Below, piece after piece: positions 8,435 to 18,000 of a stretch of 64,000 nt of DNA; the stretch's first letter is position 1, and every line of letters starts with the position of its first letter. The DNA lies in contig NZ_JTHE03000044.1 in NCBI RefSeq assembly GCF_000817775.3, positions 207,363 to 271,362 of the forward strand, given 5' to 3'. This DNA comes from Lyngbya confervoides BDU141951 (lineage in GTDB: Bacteria > Cyanobacteriota > Cyanobacteriia > Thermosynechococcales > Thermosynechococcaceae). Both the position numbers and the translations under genes were made by a program. The notes below the pieces were generated by a model. The model ran no database searches. It was not told the origin of the DNA and saw nothing but the letters and a program-made list of their open reading frames with translations.

Positions 8435-9205
8435 ATGCAAAACGTACGCAATCACATCATCCTGATTTCTGGAGCCAGTAGCGGTATCGGTGCGGCCTGT
8501 GCTCAGGTATTTGCAGAAGCCGGGGCCAGGCTGATTCTGGCAGCTCGTCGGCGCGATCGCCTCGAATCGCTCGCAGCCCAGCTCCAGGATAGCCACAGTA
8601 CCCGCTGCCATCTCATCCCCCTGGATGTCCGCGATCGCGCTCAGGTGGCGCAGGCTTTATCCCAACTCCCTGCGGACTGGCAGGCGATCGATGTTCTGGT
8701 GAACAATGCAGGACTCAGCCGCGGCTTGGATAAACTCCATGAGGGCAACCTCCAGGATTGGGAGGAAATGATTGATACCAACATTAAGGGGCTGCTCTAT
8801 CTTACGCGAGCCTTAGTTCCGGGCATGGTTGAGCGCCAGCGCGGACATGTGATTAACATTGGCTCGATTGCCGGACATCAAACCTATCCGCGTGGGAATG
8901 TCTATTGCGCGACGAAGGCCGCAGTCCGGGCAATTTCCGAAGGTTTAAAGCAAGATTTATTAGGCACACCCATTCGAGTCAGCACCGTTGATCCGGGGCT
9001 GGTGGAAACTGAATTTAGTGAGGTGCGCTTCCATGGCGATCGCGATCGCGCCCAGCGTGTCTACTCCGATACCGTCCCCCTGCAGGGGCGGGATGTGGCT
9101 GAGGTGGTGCTCTTTTGCGCCACCCGTCCGGCCCACGTCAACCTGAGCGAAATGTTAGTTCTGCCCACTGCTCAGGCTGGAGCAACACTGGTCCATCGGG
9201 CCTGA
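8435..9205 (+). CDS. Short-chain dehydrogenase/reductase (YdfG-like)
   Basis: 256-residue classical SDR, an NAD(P)-dependent oxidoreductase. The Rossmann motif SGASSGIGAA lies near residues 12-21. The basic stretch AARRRDRL after the second strand favours NADPH. NNAG, the catalytic Ser in NIGSIAGHQ and YCATK (Tyr-x-x-x-Lys) are present, followed by DPGLVETEFSEVRF, which is characteristic of YdfG-type enzymes acting on 3-hydroxy acids such as serine. Substrate in this organism is not known. It follows the decayed HIRAN gene by 64 bp. Confidence 0.9.
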   Translation: MQNVRNHIILISGASSGIGAACAQVFAEAGARLILAARRRDRLESLAAQLQDSHSTRCHLIPLDVRDRAQVAQALSQLPADWQAIDVLVNNAGLSRGLDKLHEGNLQDWEEMIDTNIKGLLYLTRALVPGMVERQRGHVINIGSIAGHQTYPRGNVYCATKAAVRAISEGLKQDLLGTPIRVSTVDPGLVETEFSEVRFHGDRDRAQRVYSDTVPLQGRDVAEVVLFCATRPAHVNLSEMLVLPTAQAGATLVHRA

Positions 9206-9212
9206 ACCTCAG

Positions 9213-9440
9213 CTAAGGCGGATCGTGCTGTGTCCGATCCCTTGCCATGATTCTGGGGTAGATGCCCACAAAAAAAATCATCCAAGCAGCCACCGGAACG
9301 GCGAGCAAGCTTGCCAGCCACAGCCAGGGGAGAAAGTATAGCAGGGCTGTAATCACACTACAGCCCGTTAAAAGAATGGACCAGGGTTGGCACCACCAGG
9401 GCTTATAACTCCAGACGCTGTTGGGTTTAAGATGGCCCAT
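9213..9440 (-). CDS. Small membrane protein, DUF6737-like
   Basis: 75 residues with two hydrophobic stretches (SILLTGCSVITALLYFLPWL and LASLLAVPVAAWMIFFVGIY) and a distinctive N-terminal motif YKPWWCQPWSILLTG. I recognise this as a small cyanobacterial family (DUF6737), with moderate certainty. No function is known. It lies 2 bp downstream of the VKOR-thioredoxin gene on the same strand, so it is probably its operon partner. Confidence 0.75.
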   Translation of the reverse strand: MGHLKPNSVWSYKPWWCQPWSILLTGCSVITALLYFLPWLWLASLLAVPVAAWMIFFVGIYPRIMARDRTQHDPP

Positions 9441-9442
9441 AA

Positions 9443-10441
9443 TTAGTTCTGGAAATCCTGAGGCCCTTCATAGCCCGAGACCTTTGCCAGTTCGCTCAAG
9501 GGTCGAGCCCCGGAGTAAAAGCGCCCATTAATTTCCCAGGTGGGAAAGCCCACCTCTGTTTTGAGTTGCTCCTTAGCCAGATCAAACTTTTGCTGACACA
9601 GATCCGGTTGGGCCGCTTTCCCCCTGGGATCGCATTCCACATAGGGCATAATAGAGAGCGCCTCCACACCGAACAAATTTTTCTGGTCATAGCAGTGGGG
9701 ACACCAGAAGGCCCCGTACATTACGGCTCCGGTATCTTTCAAATGCTGAGCAAGGGCAATCTCAGAGGCCGTAGATTCCTGGGTGACGCTAAAGACAACC
9801 TTGCCCGTATTGTCAGTAATATTGTAGGCATCGGCCACATCCGGAATGGGAGCGAAAATAATCAGCGTAGACAGAAGAGTAATCACGCCTAAAATAATGC
9901 CAGAAAAAAAGAGCTGGCCCAGATCCTCCCAGGCCCGACCAATCAGGGTGAGAATGAACATTGCGGTTGCCAGAATTGCCGAGGCAACGCAATAAAAGCA
10001 CAGCGCCTTGAGACCGTTGGGAATGACAAACTCGGTCGCCATGATGTACATCAGATAGCCACTAAAGAGCATCATGGCAGTGGATCCTAGAAAAAGCAGA
10101 AACCAAGTGCGCTTTTCCCAAACCAGCCTTTGATCCTTGTGGGTATCGGAGTTGAGGGCTAGGGGCCCCAGGGCCAGCCCGGCCATGACGACATAGGCCA
10201 GCAGTCCAAAGAAGGCCAAAGGAATGCCGTCGCCAAAGGCCACGGCATTGCCTGGCCCAAACACGGTGGCGTATCGACTGGAGAGCACCTGCTCACAGCC
10301 GTCGGTGGGACAGACGGTGGAGCTGCCTAGAAAACGGACAACTGTCAGGTAGAGGGTATTGATTGCACCTAGGATAGCAATCGCGCCAATGATAGGCCTT
10401 GACCAGCGGTGAATCCAAGGTGAACGACGACGGCGACTCAT
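9443..10441 (-). CDS. VKOR-thioredoxin fusion (LTO1-like disulfide-forming protein)
   Basis: Membrane enzyme that oxidises protein thiols in the lumen or periplasm and passes the electrons to quinone. The N-terminal vitamin K epoxide reductase domain has several helices, the loop cysteines in STVCPTDGCEQ and the active CxxC in LCFYC. The C-terminal thioredoxin-like domain has GAFWCPHCYDQK plus a second Cys pair (VECD and DLCQ). Such fusions are typical of cyanobacteria, and plant plastid LTO1 is the homologue, needed for photosystem assembly. Start chosen at the Met preceding SRRRRSPW; a GTG 12 codons upstream is possible. A DUF6737-like gene follows at 2 bp. Confidence 0.93.
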   Translation of the reverse strand: MSRRRRSPWIHRWSRPIIGAIAILGAINTLYLTVVRFLGSSTVCPTDGCEQVLSSRYATVFGPGNAVAFGDGIPLAFFGLLAYVVMAGLALGPLALNSDTHKDQRLVWEKRTWFLLFLGSTAMMLFSGYLMYIMATEFVIPNGLKALCFYCVASAILATAMFILTLIGRAWEDLGQLFFSGIILGVITLLSTLIIFAPIPDVADAYNITDNTGKVVFSVTQESTASEIALAQHLKDTGAVMYGAFWCPHCYDQKNLFGVEALSIMPYVECDPRGKAAQPDLCQQKFDLAKEQLKTEVGFPTWEINGRFYSGARPLSELAKVSGYEGPQDFQN

Positions 10442-10678
10442 AATCTGCTTGTTTGCCTCACGAGTTTCAATACACAATGATGACGCAGGCGGTGACCTTG
10501 AAGGTCCGAGACCGGTAGCGTTTTGACCGATAGCGTTTCGGTAAGGGCTGGTTCGGTTTCTATCTTAAATCAATCAGGCTGTCGCCATGGGATTCATCCT
10601 CCCTCAGAAAGAGGGGTCTCTCCGGGGACTTGAGCGCCAACCCCTGCGATATTGTTCCCTTTACCTCCTACATGACCC

Positions 10679-11152
10679 ATGCTACCCGTTGACTCAATTT
10701 TTTCTGGTGCCAATCTTTTTGTGCTGCCGTTTTGGACCCTGATGATTTTCTTTCCCCGCTGGGATTGGACCAAACGGATTATGGGTTCTTTCATTCCCTT
10801 TGCCCTGCTATCGCTGGTTTATCTGGTACTCTTTGTCGCGTCCCTTACCCCAGAGACGGCGCAAATGCTGGCTAATCCCACCTTGAAAGATGTGGCAGCC
10901 GTCTTCGCCAAGCCTCCGGTAGCCGCCACCGGATGGGTCCATTTTCTGGTGATGGATTTATTCGTGGGACGCTGGATTTACTGGGAAGGACAACGAACTG
11001 ATACCTGGACTGTCCACTCCCTGGCGCTCTGTCTATTCGCGGGGCCGATGGGATTGTTTAGCCATATCTTGACTGCGGCGATCGCCGCCCGAAGGGAGGC
11101 CAATGCCGCCTCCGACCCCCCAGGTCCCCCGCCGACTGCTTCCGAGGGATAG
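10679..11152 (+). CDS. ABA4-like family membrane protein (DUF4281)
   Basis: 157-residue membrane protein with about four hydrophobic helices. The motifs FVLPFWTLMIFFPRW, GWVHFLVMDLFVGRWIYWEG and CLFAGPMGLFSH are diagnostic for the ABA4-like family. The plant member ABA4 is required for neoxanthin formation from violaxanthin; the role of cyanobacterial homologues is not settled, and a carotenoid link is an inference. The C-terminal tail is Pro/Ser rich. It is divergent from the VKOR gene and upstream of trpD. Confidence 0.88.
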   Translation: MLPVDSIFSGANLFVLPFWTLMIFFPRWDWTKRIMGSFIPFALLSLVYLVLFVASLTPETAQMLANPTLKDVAAVFAKPPVAATGWVHFLVMDLFVGRWIYWEGQRTDTWTVHSLALCLFAGPMGLFSHILTAAIAARREANAASDPPGPPPTASEG

Positions 11153-11211
11153 AACCTGAACACAATGGTAGTCTTTTTATAACTGTTCATGACTAGCCAC
11201 TATCCCGTGCC

Positions 11212-12264
11212 ATGCCTGAGTTCATTGATACCCAACCCTGGAGCCAGACTCTTCAGCAATTGTTGGATCGCGAGTCACTGACGCAGTCCCAGGCTGCAGC
11301 ACTCATGCAGGGCTGGCTCAATGAGCAAATTCCCGATGTGATCTCTGGGGCAATCTTGGCAGCGATTCAAGCGAAGGGCGTCTCGGCCCCGGAACTGGTC
11401 GGGATGGCTTCGGTCCTGCTGGCTCAGTCTTGCGGAGAAGCCGACCCCACGCCTTGGGACTATCCAGTGATTGATACCTGTGGGACCGGAGGAGATGGGG
11501 CTTCGACCTTTAATATTTCCACTGCTGTGGCTTTCGTTGCAGCAGCGGCGGGTTTAAAAGTTGCCAAGCATGGAAATCGTTCTGCCTCCAGTAAAGTGGG
11601 ATCGGCGGATGTGTTAGAGGCCTTGGGCATTCCCCTAAACCTGTCGCCCGAGCAAACCAGAACTGCACTCACTGAAGTTGGGGTGACCTTCTTATTTGCA
11701 CCGGGTTGGCATCCGGCCATGAAGGCGGTTGCCCCCCTGCGGAAGGCCTTGAGAGTCCGAACCATCTTTAATTTGCTTGGCCCGCTGGTCAATCCCCTGC
11801 GACCCACCGGGCAGGTGATTGGTGTCTTTGATCGCCAACTTTTAGCACCCATGGCCAGTGCCCTGGCCCAGATGGGTCTCCAGCGCGCGATTGTGCTGCA
11901 TGGGCGCGAGCAGATTGATGAAGCGGGACTCGGAGACTGGACCGATTTAGAGGTGGTGAATCAGGGGGATCACCACTCGGAAATTCTCAAGCCGGAAGAA
12001 CTGGGGATTTCGACCGCACCCCTGAGCGCACTGCAGGGCGGTGGGGTTGAGGAAAATGCTGACATCTTACGAGGCGTTCTCCAGGGACGAGGCACTCCGG
12101 CTCAAACCCAGGTTGTGGCCCTCAATGCCGCCTTGGCTCTGTTTGTGGGCCAGCAAGTGAACTCCTATGCCAATGGTGTTAAGATCGCCCAAGCTGTCTT
12201 GCAGGGGGGAGCCGCGTGGGAAAAATTAGAGCGTCTCGCCGAATTTTGTCGATCGGCGTCCTAG
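11212..12264 (+). CDS. trpD: Anthranilate phosphoribosyltransferase
   Basis: Transfers phosphoribose from PRPP to anthranilate in tryptophan synthesis. 350 residues. The PRPP-binding motif [17 protein letters not shown] is complete, followed by [21 protein letters not shown], the [12 protein letters not shown] segment and [10 protein letters not shown]. No other trp gene is nearby, which is usual in cyanobacteria, where the trp genes are dispersed. Confidence 0.97.
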   Translation: MPEFIDTQPWSQTLQQLLDRESLTQSQAAALMQGWLNEQIPDVISGAILAAIQAKGVSAPELVGMASVLLAQSCGEADPTPWDYPVIDTCGTGGDGASTFNISTAVAFVAAAAGLKVAKHGNRSASSKVGSADVLEALGIPLNLSPEQTRTALTEVGVTFLFAPGWHPAMKAVAPLRKALRVRTIFNLLGPLVNPLRPTGQVIGVFDRQLLAPMASALAQMGLQRAIVLHGREQIDEAGLGDWTDLEVVNQGDHHSEILKPEELGISTAPLSALQGGGVEENADILRGVLQGRGTPAQTQVVALNAALALFVGQQVNSYANGVKIAQAVLQGGAAWEKLERLAEFCRSAS

Positions 12265-12352
12265 GAACCCATGCTGTCTGACCTGAACGGTATGATCCTC
12301 CTTATGCTCCTCCTGGCATCCCAAACGTGCGCTGATCCATCCCCCACCCCCC

Positions 12353-13048
12353 ATGTCCCACATTGCGATTGTTCTAATCGAAGACCACGACTTAACCCGC
12401 ATGGCAATGCAGGCAACTCTGGAGCGGTATCCCGATTTTGAGGTATCTGGCGTTGCGGCTAACGGCATTGATGGCGTTCGGCTTGTCCATAAGATGGCAC
12501 CCGATGTGGCGGTGATTGACGTTGGGCTTCCTGATATTGATGGGGTGGAGGTGACACGACGCATCAAGGAACGGCAGCAGGGGCGATCGCACACGAAAAT
12601 TCTAATTCTGACCCTGCGCAATAACGAAGAGGTCGTGCTGGCAGCCTTTGGTGCAGGAGCGGATTCTTACTGTATGAAGGATGCGGCCTCGACCACCCTC
12701 ATTGAAGCTGTAAAGCTAACGGCAGAAGGACAGTCTTGGATTGACCCGGCGATCGCGGGGATTGTTCTACGTCAAGCGCGTCACGACTCCTTCCCACAAC
12801 CTGCCGGGGATTCGTCAGGACCTCCCCGGCGCCCCGGCCAGTTTATTGAAAATTCCCCCTTAACGGAGCGGGAGCTAGAGGTGCTGCAACTCATTGTAGA
12901 TGGGTACAGTAACGCCATGATAGCCGAGCAGTTGTTTATCACCGTCGGCACGGTCAAAACCCATGTTCGAAATATCCTCAACAAGCTCTGTGCCGACGAC
13001 CGCACCCAAGCTGCAGTGAGAGCGCTGCGGTCTGGTTTAGTCAACTAG
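12353..13048 (+). CDS. NarL/FixJ-type response regulator (orphan)
   Basis: 231 residues: an N-terminal receiver (acidic IEDHD, phospho-acceptor Asp in DVAVIDVGLPDIDG, Thr in LILTLRN, Lys in YCMKDA) and a C-terminal LuxR-type HTH (LTEREEL-like LTERELEVLQLIVDG, then TVGTVKTHVRNIL). About 30 Pro/Gly-rich residues link them. It is probably a phosphorylation-controlled transcription factor. No histidine kinase gene is adjacent, so its partner must be elsewhere. The next gene, a degenerate DinG-like protein, starts 14 bp downstream and is likely co-transcribed. Confidence 0.92.
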   Translation: MSHIAIVLIEDHDLTRMAMQATLERYPDFEVSGVAANGIDGVRLVHKMAPDVAVIDVGLPDIDGVEVTRRIKERQQGRSHTKILILTLRNNEEVVLAAFGAGADSYCMKDAASTTLIEAVKLTAEGQSWIDPAIAGIVLRQARHDSFPQPAGDSSGPPRRPGQFIENSPLTERELEVLQLIVDGYSNAMIAEQLFITVGTVKTHVRNILNKLCADDRTQAAVRALRSGLVN

Positions 13049-13062
13049 GGATAGGGATACGG

Positions 13063-14601
13063 ATGAACCATGGGGGCAATGTGATTGAGGCACAGGTGCA
13101 TCAACAGCTTTATGCCTTTCTCAAGCATCAAGGCGAGGCCCATTGGCCCCATCACCTCACGATTGCGCGACTGGTGGCCAGAGCCCTCCGCCTAGAGCGC
13201 AGTGCCCTTTTGCAGGTGAGTCCCCTGGCCGCCTACCAGGGACGCTACCGCCTCAGCTACTTGGCATCCCTCCTGTTTTCCCCCCAGTCTGCTGTGGTGG
13301 TGGCTCCCCTGCCTATTCTCCAGCAAATTTTACTGGTGGAAATGCAGCGATTTCGCACCTGGACCCAGACCCACAAGCCCCTGTACCGGGCCCAGGATTG
13401 GCCAGGACCCTCGGCGGGGGGAATTCTGTTGCTCTCGCCCCAGGAGTGGCTCGCTGATCTCCAAGCGGCCGTACCCCGTTTCCCCAGCGATTGGCCCCTT
13501 ATTTTAGATGGCGCCGACCAGATTGAAACCTGGACGCGACAGGCCCTAACCCGGCGTCTCACGGGCCAGGATTGGCAGCAGTTGCTGTGGGCGTTTCCAG
13601 GAAAAACAGCGGCCATTCGCGACATTCAGGTGGCCTTAACCCATCATATTTTTCAGCATCCTCCCAATCCCTATCAGGCCGTTGTGTTAGATGGGGCCAA
13701 GCAATCCCTCCTGCGCCAGCTACAGCTGCAGCTGCAGCCCATGATGGATCAATCTCCGCTGCCCTGGCGCCGCTTTTGGGAGGACTTAGCCGATCAGAAC
13801 CACCATGGCTGGGTGGAGATCAATCGGGAGCAGGGACAATTTACCCTTTATCTGGCTCCCACAGCAGTCTGGCCCCAGGCGGCTGCACTGCTACAGCATC
13901 GGACAGCTGTTTTGCTCGGCAGTTCCTTTGGAGAGGCCGATGATGCGCTGCGCTTTCGGCAGGAGATGAACCTTGAGGATGTTACCTACGTGCGGTTTGC
14001 AGCAGAACGTCAGGGAGAAGAAATTCAGCTGTTTCTGCCCGATCGCATTCCCATGCCGAATACTGCTCAATTCCAGTCGGCCCTCCTCCACCAGGTTCAG
14101 CGGTTCTTGTTGAAAGACCTGGCCTTCTCTGCTCAGGAAGATCCCAATCCGCTTGTCCTGATTGTTGACGACACCCCAATGAAGGCTCAGGTTGCGTCTC
14201 AGTTGGCGGCATCCCTCGGATCGCGGGTGGTGATGGAAACCACTCCTGTGCCTCCCCATGGGCTACTCATCTGCGGCTGGGAATTCTGGTTGAGTCACCA
14301 TCAGGTGCTCCCGTGGCCTCGGTGCTTTATGGTGGCCACCTTGCCCATTCCCTCTCCAGAACAACCGCGAGTGGCGGCTCGCATTGCTTATTACAAACTG
14401 CAGCGTCTAGACTGGTTCCGGCTCTATCTGCTCCCCCACACCATTCAAACTCTGCAGCGGGCGATCGCCCCGGTGCGCAATCGCGAAAACGGACGGGTGA
14501 TCATTTTTGATAATCGACTGTTGCATCGAAGTTACGGTCAGCAAATTTTGGCCGCCCTGAGTCCCTATGCGCGGGTGGAGTCCCCGGATCTGAGCTACTG
14601 A
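13063..14601 (+). CDS. Degenerate DinG/XPD-like helicase-family protein
   Basis: 512 residues. The C-terminal half resembles the HELICc2 domain of DinG/XPD helicases: FMVATLPIPSPEQP, LPHTIQTLQRAIAP and GRVIIFDNRLLHRSYGQQIL. The N-terminal half has helicase-like spacing but lacks key ATPase motifs. The region where a GxGKT P-loop is expected reads SPLAAYQGRYRLSYL, and the DEAH-box position reads LILDGADQIE. ATP-driven unwinding is therefore doubtful; a regulatory or DNA-binding role is possible. I recall similar proteins in other cyanobacteria but know no defined function. It lies 14 bp after a NarL-type regulator. Confidence 0.7.
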   Translation: MNHGGNVIEAQVHQQLYAFLKHQGEAHWPHHLTIARLVARALRLERSALLQVSPLAAYQGRYRLSYLASLLFSPQSAVVVAPLPILQQILLVEMQRFRTWTQTHKPLYRAQDWPGPSAGGILLLSPQEWLADLQAAVPRFPSDWPLILDGADQIETWTRQALTRRLTGQDWQQLLWAFPGKTAAIRDIQVALTHHIFQHPPNPYQAVVLDGAKQSLLRQLQLQLQPMMDQSPLPWRRFWEDLADQNHHGWVEINREQGQFTLYLAPTAVWPQAAALLQHRTAVLLGSSFGEADDALRFRQEMNLEDVTYVRFAAERQGEEIQLFLPDRIPMPNTAQFQSALLHQVQRFLLKDLAFSAQEDPNPLVLIVDDTPMKAQVASQLAASLGSRVVMETTPVPPHGLLICGWEFWLSHHQVLPWPRCFMVATLPIPSPEQPRVAARIAYYKLQRLDWFRLYLLPHTIQTLQRAIAPVRNRENGRVIIFDNRLLHRSYGQQILAALSPYARVESPDLSY

Positions 14602-14712
14602 TGGGATCGACCCCTGACAGTCGCGGGATTTGCTGCGATCCATTACAAATCTCTCAGCTTCGCCTGGGGAGCATGATAGGGTGAAATGGCCAAGATTACG
14701 GGGGCAAGGATC

Positions 14713-14925
14713 ATGGGAGAGGCAAAGCGTCGCAAGCAACAGCTTGGGGATCAATACGGGAAAGAAGACCCCATCCTCCCCTGGGTTCCCATTACTAAAA
14801 CCCAGGCCCAGCGGTTTGTCGAGTTAACCAGTCGGGGCGCTTGGATCGGGATTGGATTGCTAGTGTTGACCTGGGTGACAGTCCGCTTCATTGGCCCGAG
14901 CTTAGGGTGGTGGCAGGTCAACTGA
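14713..14925 (+). CDS. DUF2839 small membrane protein
   Basis: Small cyanobacterial protein of about 70 residues. A basic N-terminal motif MGEAKRRKQQLGDQYG is followed by PWVPITKTQ and one transmembrane helix (WIGIGLLVLTWVTVRFIGP). The start is placed at the ATG before GEAKRRK because the family begins there and AAGG precedes it; an ATG nine codons upstream (14686) is less likely. Function unknown. The tRNA-Cys gene lies 61 bp downstream. Confidence 0.82.
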   Translation: MGEAKRRKQQLGDQYGKEDPILPWVPITKTQAQRFVELTSRGAWIGIGLLVLTWVTVRFIGPSLGWWQVN

Positions 14926-14986
14926 CGTGCTATTATGGACCCTTGTGCACAAGATCATGGGTGCACAGTCATGCGTTCACAGTCTA

Positions 14987-15057
14987 GGCGGCATAGCCAA
15001 GTGGTAAGGCAGGGGCCTGCAAAGCCTTTATCCCCAGTTCGAATCTGGGTGCCGCCT
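14987..15057 (+). tRNA. trnC: tRNA-Cys (GCA)
   Basis: A 71-nt cloverleaf. Acceptor stem GGCGGCA (14987-14993) pairs with TGCCGCC (15050-15056), with T as the discriminator base. The D arm is GCC..GGTAAGGC, the anticodon loop CTGCAAA gives anticodon GCA, and the T arm is CCCAG-TTCGAAT-CTGGG. CCA is not encoded. The 3' end faces the SNF2 helicase gene on the other strand. Confidence 0.96.
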
Positions 15058-15088
15058 TTGAAGCACAGAGTCTTTTTAGGATTAGTCC

Positions 15089-18000
15089 TTAGATCCTATC
15101 CTCTTCAATGACGGCAGCGCGATCAAGGAGCAGCAGGCTGCGGAGTTGGTCGGTGTCGAGTTTGGCCAGCCAGTTTTCCCCAGCGCCCACCACCTGTTCG
15201 GCCAAGGCCTGTTTACTTTCAATTTGCTCGTGAATTTTCTCTTCCAGGGTGCCCATGCACACAAATTTATGCACCTGTACGTTGCGCGTTTGACCAATGC
15301 GAAAGACCCGGTCTGTGGCCTGGTTTTCCACGGCCGGATTCCACCAGCGATCGTAGTGGAACACATGGTTGGCTCGGGTCAGATTCAGGCCCACTCCTCC
15401 TGCCTTTAAGGACAGAATAAACAGGCGTGGACCCTGGGGGTCATGCTGAAAGCGATCGACCATGGCCTCCCGTGCCTTTTTGGGCGTGCCGCCGTAGAGC
15501 AGAAGAACGTCCTGCTTAAATTGTGCGGTTAAATGCTGCTGCAAGAGCTTGCCCCATTCAGCAAATTGGGTAAAAATTAGGGCGCGATCGCCTTCCTCCA
15601 TCAGTTCCTCTAGCATTTCCTGGAGCCGTTGGAGTTTTCCAGAACGGGGTTTGTCGCTGTTTAAGCTTGACTGCTGGAGATAGTGAGCGGGATGATTGCA
15701 AATTTGCTTGAGCTTGGTCAGCGTTGCCAGGATAACCCCTTTTCGCTGGATGCCCGTGCTGGCTTCCACCGCTTCTAAAGCGGTTTGCACGGTGTTCTCG
15801 TAAAGGGCCGCTTGCTCGGGCGTCAGACCGCAGAACACCGGCATTTCCTGCTTCTCCGGCAAATCCTGAATGATGGTGCGATCGCTCTTGGTGCGGCGCA
15901 GGATGAAGGGTTGCACCAGCGCACGCAGGGTTTTGAGGGAGGCGGAATCTCCGTAGCGCTCAATGGGGGTGGCAAAACGACGCTGGAAAAAGTTCTGCGC
16001 ACCCAGATAGCCTGGGTTTAAAAATTCCAGAATTGACCAGAGCTCCGTGAGGCGATTTTCCAGGGGCGTCCCCGTGAGCGCAACGCGAAACCTAGACTCC
16101 AGGTTACGAATAGCCTGGGTTTGCTTGGTCTCGGGATTTTTAATATTTTGAGCCTCGTCCAGGACAACGCCCTCCCAATGCAGGGCTGTCAGGTGTTTTT
16201 GGTCTCGGGGGGCCAGAGCATAGCTGGTAATCACAAGGTCGAGGGATTTGACCCGTTGGAGAAACGCTTTTCCCTGCAGGCGCTGGGGACCGTGGTGAAC
16301 CGTAACCCGCAGATCTGGCGCAAATCGCTTCACCTCCCGCTCCCAATTGCCCAAGACGGAAGTGGGGCAAATGAGGAGGGTGGGGCCATGCAGACGACCC
16401 TCGTTTTTAAGCAGGAGCAAAAAGGCAATCATTTGAATGGTTTTGCCCAGACCCATGTCATCGGCTAGGCAGGCTCCAATGCCCCATTGCTCTAACATCT
16501 TCAGCCAGCCGACTCCCCGCGCTTGGTAGGGCCGCAGGGTACCTCGAAAGTTGGGGGGGGCTGGGACTGCTTCAAAGCTTTGATTCCCGGAGAGGGTTGA
16601 GAGCAATTGATCAAGAATCCCGCTGGCTTCAAAATTAACGATGGGCAGTTTCTCAAAAGCCAGCGTGTCTCCGGCCTGAATGCGAAGGGCATCCTGGAGG
16701 GACAGTTCCGTGTGCTGCCGCCGTTGCGCAAAAAATGTCTGGGCGGCCTTAATATCTTGCGATCGCAGCTCCACCCATTCCCCATTGATGTCCACCAGCG
16801 GTGAGTCAAGCTGAACCAGCCTTTCAAATTCTGCCTTTGAGAGGGTCTGTCCTCCAATGGAAAGTTCCCACTTAAACTGAAGCAAGCTTTCTAAACCCAG
16901 GGACTTGGCCTTGCTGAGATCTAGGCTTTCAGCCCGTACATGCAGGCCCAAGCGACTGGCCAGTCCCTCGCGATTGGCCAGACTGGGCGGCATGATGACC
17001 CCAAACCCGCTGTCTTCGAGGCGCCAAGCGGTGGTCTTAATAAAGTCGTAGGCTTGCTTGGCGTTTAGGGTGTGGCCCGTGGGCCTGGCTTGCTGCAAAC
17101 TCTCCTCTAGCTGGGGATAAAGGCGCGATGCCAGTCCGAGTCCCTCTAGCAACAGCTCCTGGGGATTCTCTAAGGTTCGGCCCAGGTAGGGGAGAACGTC
17201 TGAGGGGGTGTTCCAGATCAGATCGGCGCTGACAAGCAGCTGGGCATCGTCACTAGCCTGGAGAAAGTAGGCCAGCTCCCAGTCGCCTTGACCCGATCTG
17301 GGGGGGATGAGCTGAAAGCAAGGGCGATAGGCATTGTCCTGCTCTAGGACATGACGAAGGGGATGGATCCACTCTTGCAGGGGGGGGATCAAGGTCTGGG
17401 CCGCAGCTCGATCCAGCTGGACCTGCTTTTGTCCCAAGGTTGCCATCCAGGTTTCGACGACCTCGCCCGCTCCCAGTTTCCGCACAAGTTGCAGGGTTTC
17501 CTCCTCAATGCAGGGGCGAATTTGCTCATCGAGCATGGCCTGTAAACTGCTCAGCAAGAGCTGGGGCACCTCCATGGGACGACTGTTACTGGGGTGGGCG
17601 GTGGGCGGGGCACAGGGGTAGCAGCGACAAATGGGCGGCATGCGCTGCAGAAAATCTTGAAACAGTTGATGATCGTGGGCACTGTCCAATAGCGGTAGCC
17701 ACTGCCCGCGCAGGGGAGAGGCTGCCTCCGTGAGATAGGGCACAAATTTGCCTCGGGCCATGAGATCCAGACTCCAGCGGCTAACGTGGCACCAGTAGCG
17801 CAGATCGTCCCCAAGCATGCCCGCCTGTTCCCCTGGCAAATGTAGCGGGAGAGACTGAAGGAGCGCTAGCGCCTCTGGAAGTCCATAGAGAATGCCGGTG
17901 ACCTGGCTGGGATAGAGGGCGACCTCCTCCGCTTCGGAAGTCATTTCAAAGGTCCTTGAGGAGTGCAAGACAGTGGCCTGGGTTCCCTGGAGGCGAGCGG

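Noticed and set aside
14987..15100. tRNA-Cys end as an attachment site of an integrated element
   Set aside because: No integrase, no repeated tRNA 3' end downstream, and ordinary chromosomal genes follow.
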